From the NCBI GenBank assembly GCA_937894585.1, contig CALBGO010000114.1, positions 1-20,635 on the forward strand: a stretch of DNA of 20,635 nucleotides, given 5' to 3'. The position numbers and the translations under genes were made by a program. Shown here in pieces: positions 15,041-20,635 of the stretch. Under the pieces are notes generated by a model. The model had not been told where the DNA came from, ran no database searches, and saw only the letters and a list, made by a program, of their open reading frames with translations. The stretch comes from an uncultured Eubacterium sp. GTDB lineage: Bacteria > Bacillota > Clostridia > Peptostreptococcales > Anaerovoracaceae. The stretch's first letter is position 1. The number at the start of each line of letters is the position of its first letter.

Positions 15041-15089
15041 TAAAACAGCAGAGGAAGCTATACAGTATCTGCATCTCCCTTCTGCTGTT
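15041..15089 (-). terminator. Terminator of the DDAH/transporter operon
   Basis: On the minus strand AACAGCAGA with G-rich extension pairs with the far arm TCTGCTGTT and is followed by TTAATTT. It starts about 20 bp after the stop of the dehydrogenase gene, the last gene of the operon. Confidence 0.7.
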
Positions 15090-15108
15090 CCCATAATTAT
15101 CTTTTTCT

Positions 15109-16047
15109 TTACTTAATCCTGCCTACAGCCTGCAATATAGATTCTGTCGTCATTATAATAGAATTATCATTTGCCTGCTGTGTGTAATAGCCTATATGCG
15201 GCGTAGCTATTACATTTTCTCTGCATGCAAAACGATAATCTTCTTCTGCGGGAGGCTCACAGTTGTATACATCAACTGCTGCTGCTCCCAAAATTCCGCT
15301 GTCCAGAGCCTCGTACAAAGCATTATGATCAACAAGCTCTGCTCTCGCCGCATTTACAAAGACTGCGCCATTTTTCATCAGATTAAACAGTTTTTCATTA
15401 ATGCAGTGTTCATTTTCCTTCGTTGCCTTCATGTGCAAAGTAATGAGATCTGCTCTGCGGAACACCTCTTCCATAGATAAGTATTCTACATGGAAGTCCC
15501 GTTTCAACTGGTCATTTTCAAAAATATCGCAGGCGATAACCTTTGCCCCAAGAGCAGCATATTTTTCTGCAACTAATCTGCCGATACTGCCGGTTCCCAC
15601 AACGCCTACAACAGAATCTTTGATCTCCATGCCCTTAAGGCCGTCAATCGACCATCCGCCTGTTTTCAAAACACGATCTGCCGCAGGAATTTTTCTTGCT
15701 GCCGACAGCCCTGCCGCAACTGCAAATTCTGCAACTGCATTGCTGCCATAACCTTCGATATTCCGAACTTCAATACCCTTACTGCGGGCATAATCAACAT
15801 CTACGAAATTCCAAACACCTGTACCGATAAACTGCAGCAGCTTTAAGTTCGGAAGATGGTCAATCATCTCATTGGTAAACTGCATTAACCCGAATGCAAT
15901 AACTTCTGCCTCTTTGCCCCGTTTTATTACTTCTTCAACTGAATCCGGAATTCCTTCATAAATATCAATTTCACCAATTTCACGCAGCGGATTAAGCAAT
16001 TCCTTTTTTTCAATAAATATTCCGGCATCAATAAAACAAATCTTCAT
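15109..16047 (-). CDS. D-isomer-specific 2-hydroxyacid dehydrogenase family protein
   Basis: The protein has 312 residues, typical length. The Rossmann motif is VVGVVGTGSIGRL (147-158), with an aspartate at D174 (ACDIF) that favours NAD(H). The catalytic arginine is R235 (VNAARAELVD), the acid E264 (VDVYNCEPP) and the histidine H284 (TPHIGYYT). It should reduce a 2-oxo acid to a D-2-hydroxy acid or run the reverse; lactate, glycerate and phosphoglycerate enzymes all belong to this family, so the substrate is open. It starts two bases after the symporter stop, and the symporter's last codons supply the AAGGAG ribosome site, so the two are tightly coupled. As last gene of an operon with an aminotransferase, it could reduce the 2-oxo acid that the aminotransferase makes, regenerating NAD+ in an oxidation/reduction pair. 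Confidence 0.9.
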   Translation of the reverse strand: MKICFIDAGIFIEKKELLNPLREIGEIDIYEGIPDSVEEVIKRGKEAEVIAFGLMQFTNEMIDHLPNLKLLQFIGTGVWNFVDVDYARSKGIEVRNIEGYGSNAVAEFAVAAGLSAARKIPAADRVLKTGGWSIDGLKGMEIKDSVVGVVGTGSIGRLVAEKYAALGAKVIACDIFENDQLKRDFHVEYLSMEEVFRRADLITLHMKATKENEHCINEKLFNLMKNGAVFVNAARAELVDHNALYEALDSGILGAAAVDVYNCEPPAEEDYRFACRENVIATPHIGYYTQQANDNSIIMTTESILQAVGRIK

Positions 16048-16049
16048 AC

Positions 16050-17471
16050 TTATTTGATCTCCTTTTCCGGTTTATCTTTTAAAATCAGTGATCCGACTAC
16101 CAGAACGCCGATGGAAGCAAACAATCCCCAGAATACCGGATCACCCAGAAATACATCATATCCGACTGTAAAGAACAATACTGACGGTACTACAGCACCA
16201 ACGATCACAGAAGCTGTTGCTGCCTTTTTTGATGTTTTTTCTCTGAAGTAAAGCGCCGCTACCAATACAGGAACAAGTGAAGATCCCACAATCGAAAATA
16301 CTGCCGACAGGTAATTCAGCAAACTTGAAATATACAGTGCAATCAATGCTCCTACTATACCCAGTACTACAGTAAGCACAGGCAGAGCCTTATGTATCCT
16401 CTCTTCTGATAAATCCGGTTTCACAACTTTTCCAATGTCATACATAATGTGCGTTGTCGCAAGAATCAGGAAAGAGTCGAAAGAAGACATAATAGCTGCA
16501 ATCATACCTGCAATCGCGATACCCTTGATTATCGGCGGATAATATTCTAACACCAGCATCGGCAATGCTGCATCAGAACTTTCCAGTCCCGGTACCAGAA
16601 TATGAGCCGCTCCTCCGATTAGAAGCAGCGAGCCGCCGAAAAGAAATGCGATGATTCCCGAAATTGTAAAGGAAAATCTCGCAGTTCCGTCATCCTTCGC
16701 AGACAGTGCTCTCTGTGGCATCGTCGGATCTCCCGGACAGCAAAGTACATAGGCAAGGGCGATTCCTATCATTCCCGAACTGATTCCGTTTGCAAAAGGA
16801 TTGGTCAATGTCAGTCCTTCCGCAGTATAAGCTGAAGTAATGGTATCCAGTCCTCCGGCTGCACTTATACCGATAATCGGTCCCAGAATAAAAATTCCGA
16901 CAATCATGATAACCAGCTGCGCTGTATCTGTCCACACTACCGCAAAGAATCCGCCCATTGCAGTAAACGCAATTGGAATCAATACGGCAATCAAAGTTGC
17001 AACCTCCATAGATAAATTTAAAGAGTCTCCGAAAACATAAATAATAATAGTTCTCAGTCCGGCAACATTCAATGCAACAAGCGCCGCCGCGTAAATTACG
17101 ACTACAATAGCGCTTGCCAGCCTGGCCGGTACCCCAAAAGCTGTTGAAACAGCTTCCGCCAATGATCTTGCTCCGGTTTTTCTGACGCGTGAACTCATGA
17201 TCCCCATCCAGATCAGTCCTATGCCGAATCCCAGATAAATCCACAAAAGTGTTCCGCATGCACCGTCAGTATAAGCACTTCCGGCAGCTCCCATCATCAT
17301 TCCGGAGCCTACCATAGTAGCTAAAATAGTACCTGTGAGCGCAAATTTATTAAATCTTTTCCCTCCCAGAATAAAATCATCCATTGAGTTAATTTTACCC
17401 TTTGAAATGAAACCAATAGCGAGCATCCCTACTACATAAAGTATCAATACTATAATATCTATCGTACCCAT
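16050..17471 (-). CDS. Sodium:solute symporter (SSS) family transporter
   Basis: The protein has 473 residues and about 13 hydrophobic membrane segments starting at residue 5. Signs of the SSS/PutP family are MDDFILGGKRFNKFALTGTILATMVGSG (31-58, with the family's 'DF..GGR....' entry and helix 2), 'GGFFAVVWTDTAQLVIMIVG' in the middle, and 'AIMSSFDSFLILATTHIMYDI' (the S/T Na+-site region). It imports a small organic solute with Na+. Family members take up proline, pantothenate, sialic acid, sugars and others, so the substrate must come from context. Its operon partners are a DDAH-like hydrolase, an aminotransferase and a 2-hydroxyacid dehydrogenase, which suggests an amino acid, possibly an N-substituted arginine. 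ATG 17471 follows AAAAGGAGAATAAA. Confidence 0.93.
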   Translation of the reverse strand: MGTIDIIVLILYVVGMLAIGFISKGKINSMDDFILGGKRFNKFALTGTILATMVGSGMMMGAAGSAYTDGACGTLLWIYLGFGIGLIWMGIMSSRVRKTGARSLAEAVSTAFGVPARLASAIVVVIYAAALVALNVAGLRTIIIYVFGDSLNLSMEVATLIAVLIPIAFTAMGGFFAVVWTDTAQLVIMIVGIFILGPIIGISAAGGLDTITSAYTAEGLTLTNPFANGISSGMIGIALAYVLCCPGDPTMPQRALSAKDDGTARFSFTISGIIAFLFGGSLLLIGGAAHILVPGLESSDAALPMLVLEYYPPIIKGIAIAGMIAAIMSSFDSFLILATTHIMYDIGKVVKPDLSEERIHKALPVLTVVLGIVGALIALYISSLLNYLSAVFSIVGSSLVPVLVAALYFREKTSKKAATASVIVGAVVPSVLFFTVGYDVFLGDPVFWGLFASIGVLVVGSLILKDKPEKEIK

Positions 17472-17511
17472 TTTATTCTCCTTTTCCAGGAACCTGTCTT
17501 ACACAAATAAC

Positions 17512-18672
17512 TTATTGAAACTGCGGCATTTTTTCGATCCTGTCAAAAGCTTCTTTTAAGGTATCGATACCGACTGTAGCCGCTATTCTAATAAATCCTT
17601 CTCCTGCTTTTCCAAAGCCGCTGCCCGGCAAAACCAGTACATGTGCCTCTTCCAGCATAGCCTCCCACATTTCATCAGAAGACATACCCGTTTCTTCTAT
17701 ATTTACAAACACATAGAAGGTTCCTTCCGGACAATTGCAGTGCATATGTTTTATTGCAGCCGCTCTTTCATAAATATACATGCAGCGGTCATGATATTCC
17801 TTATATAGACCTTTCTGTATTTCTTTTCTATGCTCGATAGCATAAATCCCGCCTCTCTGCACCATAGAATTAACCGTAAATGCAACTGCTTCATTTACAC
17901 GCCGCATCGCCGCGATCAGTTCTCTGTCTGCAATAATATGCCCAAGCCTTAACCCTGTCATCGAATAATCTTTCGAATAGCTGTAAACAGTAATAACTCT
18001 TTTAGGGCTGTCCTCATAAGAGCAAATTGCCTTGTGGTTCTTCGTATAATTCAATGCCCCGTAAATATCATCGGCAATAACCAGAAAATCATATTTTTCT
18101 GCCAAAGATAGAATACCCTTGATGTTTTCTTCGCTATAAACTTTACCGCTCGGATTACATGGTGAATTCACAATAATCGCTTTGGTTCTGCTAGTGATGT
18201 GCTTTTCAAGCTCTATGAGATCGACATCGAAGTTATCTTCACTTCTCGTATTATAGACAATCAGTTTTCCTTTCGGCAGTTCAATCTGTGGCTGATAGTA
18301 AATATAATACGGTGCTATAGCGATTACTTCGTCACCTTCATCCAAAATCGCTTCCATGGTCAAATACATCGCATGTGTTCCGCCGGCAGTAATCATAATT
18401 TCATCTTCGTCAAAAGAGAAATTATAATCTTCTTTATACTGGCGCATCGTCGCTTTTCTAAGATCGGGATCTCCTAGGAATTCAGTATATCGAGTATATC
18501 CTTTCATTCCTGCCTCATACATAGCGGAAATAATTCCTTTATCTGCAGGATAATCCGGATCCCCGATACTTAAGTCTATAATATCATCATAGCGCTTAAC
18601 CATTTCGTTCGTTTTGCTTAAAGAAGCTTCTTCAAATTCCCAATGCCGTTTTGCAATATACGGATTTTTCAT
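17512..18672 (-). CDS. Class I/II PLP-dependent aminotransferase (I-gamma type)
   Basis: The protein has 386 residues, with AAGGTGATGTAA before ATG 18672. It has the standard fold-type I set: SIGDPDYPAD (35-44), YTRYTEFLGDPDLRKA (59-74), AGGTHAMYLTMEA (96-108), N173 (SPCNPSGKVYS), D201 and Y204 (ADDIYGALNY), the PLP lysine K234 (SYSKDYSMTGLRLG), R242, and R362 binding the substrate carboxylate (GFIRIAA). The '..GD..Y....' N-terminus and general length place it with the aspartate/alanine-like I-gamma enzymes. The substrate is not predictable. Second gene of the operon, 27 bp after the DDAH-like gene, it probably transaminates that enzyme's amino-acid product or the imported solute to a 2-oxo acid. 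Confidence 0.92.
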   Translation of the reverse strand: MKNPYIAKRHWEFEEASLSKTNEMVKRYDDIIDLSIGDPDYPADKGIISAMYEAGMKGYTRYTEFLGDPDLRKATMRQYKEDYNFSFDEDEIMITAGGTHAMYLTMEAILDEGDEVIAIAPYYIYYQPQIELPKGKLIVYNTRSEDNFDVDLIELEKHITSRTKAIIVNSPCNPSGKVYSEENIKGILSLAEKYDFLVIADDIYGALNYTKNHKAICSYEDSPKRVITVYSYSKDYSMTGLRLGHIIADRELIAAMRRVNEAVAFTVNSMVQRGGIYAIEHRKEIQKGLYKEYHDRCMYIYERAAAIKHMHCNCPEGTFYVFVNIEETGMSSDEMWEAMLEEAHVLVLPGSGFGKAGEGFIRIAATVGIDTLKEAFDRIEKMPQFQ

Positions 18673-18699
18673 TTACATCACCTTCATTTCAGAACACGC

Positions 18700-19470
18700 T
18701 TAAAAACGCAAAGACATACAAGATAAACCACCATCAAGTTTTCTGTATTCAGAAGTATCGCATAAAATCACCTCATAACCAGCTTCTTCTACCAGTTTTG
18801 CAACTCCTGGATATCCTTCCGGTACAATCACTTTCCCGTTCATCCAAATACAGTTGGCAGCATATTCTTCTCCTTCCGGGATCAAAATCTTGTTGTATTT
18901 TTCAAAATCAGGCTTTGTTACAAATTCTCCGGAAACCAGCATATTATTATTCTCGATATAATTAACCCCGGTTTTCAAATGTAATACTTCTTCAAGTGGA
19001 ACCTCAGAACAGGTCATTCCATATTTTCCAAGTATCTCGGAAAACTGTCTGATCCCCTCCTCATTTGTTCTCGCAGAAAGACCTACATAAAAGTGATCTC
19101 CTACCATCATTACATCTCCGCCATCTAAATGGCCCGGTTCCTCAATACGATGAATATGTTCCTCATCAAAAAATTTCTCAATCGCCGGAAGGATTTCATT
19201 CTTTTCTCCATTTCTTGAAGCTGCCCCCGGATTTGCAATAATCGCGCAGCTCCTGGTGATTACTGCCGGATCTTCCACAAAAACAGAATCCGGATATTCC
19301 TCCAGCGGTTCGAGTACTGTAACTTCAACGCCACATTGTTTCAGACACTCAATATAATGCGCATGCTGTTTCTTTGCCAACTCAAAATCAGGAACGCCTG
19401 GGTAAAGACCACTTGTAATTCCATTCACCAAAGCTTTACACGGTTTTCTTACAATACAGTTTTTAAACAT
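18700..19470 (-). CDS. Dimethylarginine dimethylaminohydrolase (DDAH)-like guanidine hydrolase
   Basis: The protein has 256 residues, close to bacterial DDAH. Pentein-fold guanidino-hydrolase residues line up with DDAH: PDSVFVEDPAVI (60-71; D61, E66, D67 correspond to the substrate-guanidino and backbone contacts), GHLDGGDV (113-120), VGLSARTNEEG (129-139), catalytic H164 in LHLKTGV, AANCIWMN (204-211), and the nucleophile C251 in LDGGLSCMSLRF. DDAH cleaves N-omega-methylated arginines to citrulline and a methylamine. Related enzymes (arginine deiminase, agmatine deiminase) differ in these loops. No arginine deiminase pathway partner (ornithine carbamoyltransferase, carbamate kinase) is present, which favours a role other than ATP-yielding arginine catabolism. 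First gene of the operon; ATG 19470 follows AAAAGGAGAAATAATT. Confidence 0.88.
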   Translation of the reverse strand: MFKNCIVRKPCKALVNGITSGLYPGVPDFELAKKQHAHYIECLKQCGVEVTVLEPLEEYPDSVFVEDPAVITRSCAIIANPGAASRNGEKNEILPAIEKFFDEEHIHRIEEPGHLDGGDVMMVGDHFYVGLSARTNEEGIRQFSEILGKYGMTCSEVPLEEVLHLKTGVNYIENNNMLVSGEFVTKPDFEKYNKILIPEGEEYAANCIWMNGKVIVPEGYPGVAKLVEEAGYEVILCDTSEYRKLDGGLSCMSLRF

Positions 19471-19493
19471 AATTATTTCTCCTTTTAACTTTA

Positions 19494-19505
19494 ATTGTCG
19501 ACAAT
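19494..19505. promoter_or_regulatory. Perfect 12-bp palindrome ATTGTCGACAAT, candidate GntR operator
   Basis: It lies between the operon promoter and the DDAH-like start, at about +17 to +28 of the predicted transcript. The TTGT..ACAA core is a common operator form for FadR-type GntR regulators, one of which is encoded divergently. In this position it would block elongation or clearance. Confidence 0.65.
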
Positions 19506-19541
19506 CTACAGTATTTTATTTACCGTAGATTATACACGGTA
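19503..19541. promoter_or_regulatory. Overlapping inverted repeats across the DDAH operon -10/+1 region
   Basis: AATCTACAGTA (19503-19513) and TACCGTAGATT (19521-19531) are inverted copies with one mismatch and a 7-nt spacer. TACCGT (19521-19526) and ACGGTA (19536-19541) form a second perfect pair that flanks the -10 box. They could be further binding sites for the divergent regulator. Confidence 0.5.
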
Positions 19542-19557
19542 TATTATATTCTGTCAA
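19529..19557 (-). promoter_or_regulatory. Perfect consensus sigma-A promoter of the DDAH/aminotransferase/symporter/dehydrogenase operon
   Basis: On the minus strand TTGACA (19552-19557), exactly 17 bp, then TATAAT (19529-19534): both hexamers match consensus at all positions. The start is near 19522, with a leader of about 50 nt. Such a strong core promoter implies control by a repressor, in keeping with the palindromes around it. Confidence 0.85.
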
Positions 19558-19588
19558 TATATTCAGTTATTTTTGTAAAATAAATTTA

Positions 19589-19617
19589 TTTAGATTTAGG
19601 AAAAATAATGGTATAAT
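19589..19617 (+). promoter_or_regulatory. Probable promoter of the GntR regulator
   Basis: TTTAGA (19589-19594; 4/6), 17 bp, then a perfect TATAAT (19612-19617) lie on the plus strand, giving a leader of about 105 nt before ATG 19728. Confidence 0.5.
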
Positions 19618-19727
19618 AAAAAAAGATTTGAAGGATTCTCATTAATTCTTGTCCTGCAAAAGTTTAATCCGATAAAAAGAACGATCCTTTCAGAGCACTT
19701 AAAAAACAAAAATCAGAGGTATGAAAT

Positions 19728-20378
19728 ATGGTAAAACGCTATAAATCTTTAAAAGATCATGTATACGATTACATCTCAGAGCAAATACTTGAAGGAAAAT
19801 TAAAACCAAACGAAAGAATCAATGAAACTGTTCTAGCTCAGGAGCTTTCTATCAGTCGTACACCTATCAGAGAAGCACTGATTCAATTATCCTGCGAAGG
19901 GATTTTAACTCTTTCCCCTCGAAAAGGATTTGTCCTTAGTGAATTAGAAGAAAATGAAGCAAAGGAATTATATACCGTCATCGGCGGTCTTGACGGTCTT
20001 GCTGCGACACTTTCCTGTGATCTGTTAACAGAAAAGGACTATTCACTTATGGAATACTATATTCTCAGCATAGACTCAGCAATCAAAACCGGAAATTATT
20101 CTGTCTATCTGGAACAACAAAACGAATTTCATAATCTTTATCTTAATAAATGCGATAATAAGGTACTGTACGATACCATTACTCGTCTAAAAAGCAAATT
20201 GTTTACACGCGGTCAGACAAATGCGACTTTTAAAAAAGATAGCTCCGGACTGATACTATCCAATAATGAACATCGGGAAATCCTAAATCTTTTTAAGAAA
20301 AAAGATAAAACAGCTCTCTATGACTATATAACTAAAACTCACTGGTCAACAGAGCACGCGCATAACGAACTGTTATAA
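19728..20378 (+). CDS. GntR family transcriptional regulator, FadR/FCD subfamily
   Basis: The protein has 216 residues. The N-terminal winged helix is at about 6-75: 'VYDYISEQILEGKLKPNERINETVLAQELSISRTPIREALIQLSCEGILTL' pattern, with the family's RTPIREAL recognition helix and a PRKGFVLSEL wing. The C-terminal all-helical FCD domain carries spaced histidines (EFHNLYL, NEHREIL, TKTHWSTEH) that normally hold a metal and the carboxylate of the effector. ATG 19728 follows AGAGGT. It is divergent from the DDAH-like operon and faces palindromic operator candidates, so it is almost certainly the operon's local repressor, with a carboxylic acid (the amino or 2-oxo/hydroxy acid substrate) as probable inducer. 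Its effector is not identifiable from sequence. Confidence 0.93.
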   Translation: MVKRYKSLKDHVYDYISEQILEGKLKPNERINETVLAQELSISRTPIREALIQLSCEGILTLSPRKGFVLSELEENEAKELYTVIGGLDGLAATLSCDLLTEKDYSLMEYYILSIDSAIKTGNYSVYLEQQNEFHNLYLNKCDNKVLYDTITRLKSKLFTRGQTNATFKKDSSGLILSNNEHREILNLFKKKDKTALYDYITKTHWSTEHAHNELL

Positions 20379-20396
20379 TTAAAGCCTTTTAGAATT

Positions 20397-20428
20397 ACTG
20401 AAACTGCAGCGACCTACTTTCCTAGGCA
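20397..20428 (-). pseudogene. Decayed duplicate of the 5S rRNA 3' end with flank
   Basis: This stretch matches the real 5S 3' end at 20576-20611, including the shared flank ACTGAAAC and 19 of the 24 bases that follow (core CCTACTTTCC). Beyond this short block the similarity ends. It lies 180 bp past the real 5S gene, after its terminator. Confidence 0.6.
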
Positions 20429-20429
20429 A

Positions 20430-20466
20430 CGCATTTTGCACTGCAGCTCAAGCTTCGCAAAATGCG
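20430..20466. repeat. 10-bp inverted repeat beside the 5S remnant
   Basis: CGCATTTTGC (20430-20439) and GCAAAATGCG (20457-20466) are perfect inverted copies with a 17-nt loop. No T-run follows in either direction. Confidence 0.55.
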
Positions 20467-20543
20467 CACCTTCCCACTGCTTATCGTTCAGCACATAGCG
20501 GTTTTTCGGTTATCCCGTTTCAGACGTTGTCTTTCAGACAACT

Positions 20544-20577
20544 AAAAAGAGAACAACTTGTTAGTTGTTCTCTTTTA
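20544..20577 (-). terminator. Rho-independent terminator of the rRNA operon
   Basis: On the minus strand AGAGAACAAC-TAACAA-GTTGTTCTCT is a perfect 10-bp stem with a 6-nt loop followed by a T-run (the A's at 20544-20548). It lies about 10 bases past the 5S 3' end. Confidence 0.93.
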
Positions 20578-20583
20578 CTGAAA

Positions 20584-20635
20584 CCGGCAACGTCCTACTT
20601 TCCCGGGCAGCTTCCCGCCAAGTATCATCAGCGCT
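20584..20635 (-). rRNA. rrf: 5S ribosomal RNA, 3' part (runs off the window)
   Basis: The reverse complement of this segment ends GGGAAAGTAGGACGTTGCCGG, the common 3' end of Gram-positive 5S rRNA (split here: GGGAAAGTAGG then ACGTTGCCGG), preceded by GCTGATGATACTTGGCGGGAA. The remaining roughly 65 bases and the rest of the rRNA operon lie beyond the right edge. It is directly followed by a strong terminator, so it is the last gene of its operon. Confidence 0.9.

Noticed and set aside
18700..19470. Arginine deiminase or agmatine deiminase
   Set aside because: The length of 256 residues is too short for arginine deiminase (about 400), and the PDSVFVEDPAVI, HLKT and C-terminal GGLSCMSLRF motifs follow DDAH. 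No carbamoyltransferase or carbamate kinase accompanies it.
20430..20466. Terminator for the GntR gene
   Set aside because: The hairpin has a 17-nt loop and no T-run on either side, and it lies within the decayed 5S region, so termination is not supported.

Overview
The window reads as the chromosome of an anaerobic, amino-acid-fermenting member of the Clostridia. Supporting signs are strong AGGAGG-type ribosome binding sites, mid-40s GC by eye, a GTP-type PEP carboxykinase, a Na+-translocating decarboxylase operon, a Clostridia-style surface protein with a basic C-terminal domain, and a 5S rRNA end of Gram-positive type. A family such as Anaerovoracaceae is possible, but that is a guess and nothing here proves it. 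Most genes lie on the minus strand.

Region 1 (1-4055) is accessory DNA. It holds the N-terminus of an Rpn/PD-(D/E)XK nuclease family transposase, then about 900 bp of non-coding DNA rich in short degenerate direct repeats. Next comes a secreted multidomain surface protein. Its promoter fires into a TGTC tetranucleotide microsatellite (11 copies), so the transcript should begin inside a length-variable repeat.

Region 2 (4056-10961) begins with a separate Lrp/AsnC regulator. Upstream of it is an operon, read right to left: acyl-CoA-type carboxyltransferase, OadG-like anchor, biotin carrier, OadB-like Na+ pump, OadA/5S-type carboxyltransferase, and an aspartate/aromatic aminotransferase. It has both carboxyltransferase types found in the Propionibacterium transcarboxylase (12S and 5S), the shared biotin carrier and a Na+ pump, but no biotin carboxylase. 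The likely job is energy-conserving carboxyl transfer or decarboxylation around oxaloacetate/pyruvate and an acyl-CoA, with aspartate feeding oxaloacetate. Between oadA and the aminotransferase is a roughly 35-bp tandem repeat whose units each encode a 12-residue mini-ORF joined by 4-nt stop/start overlaps.

Region 3 (10879-15089) has a divergent gene for a short-chain dehydrogenase fused to a C-terminal winged-helix-like domain, a candidate local redox-linked regulator. After it come an aspartate/glutamate racemase family gene and pckG, each with clear promoters or terminators. PEPCK shares the oxaloacetate node with region 2.

Region 4 (15041-20378) is a four-gene operon controlled from a consensus sigma-A promoter: dimethylargininase (DDAH)-like hydrolase, class I aminotransferase, sodium:solute symporter and D-2-hydroxyacid dehydrogenase. 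A divergent FadR-type GntR regulator faces it across a region with a perfect ATTGTCGACAAT palindrome and other inverted repeats. The best reading is a small import-and-catabolism module for an N-substituted arginine or related guanidino/ureido amino acid. This is the most promising undescribed system in the window.

Region 5 (20379-20635) is the tail of an rRNA operon on the minus strand: the 3' end of 5S rRNA, a strong terminator, and a decayed second copy of the 5S 3' end.
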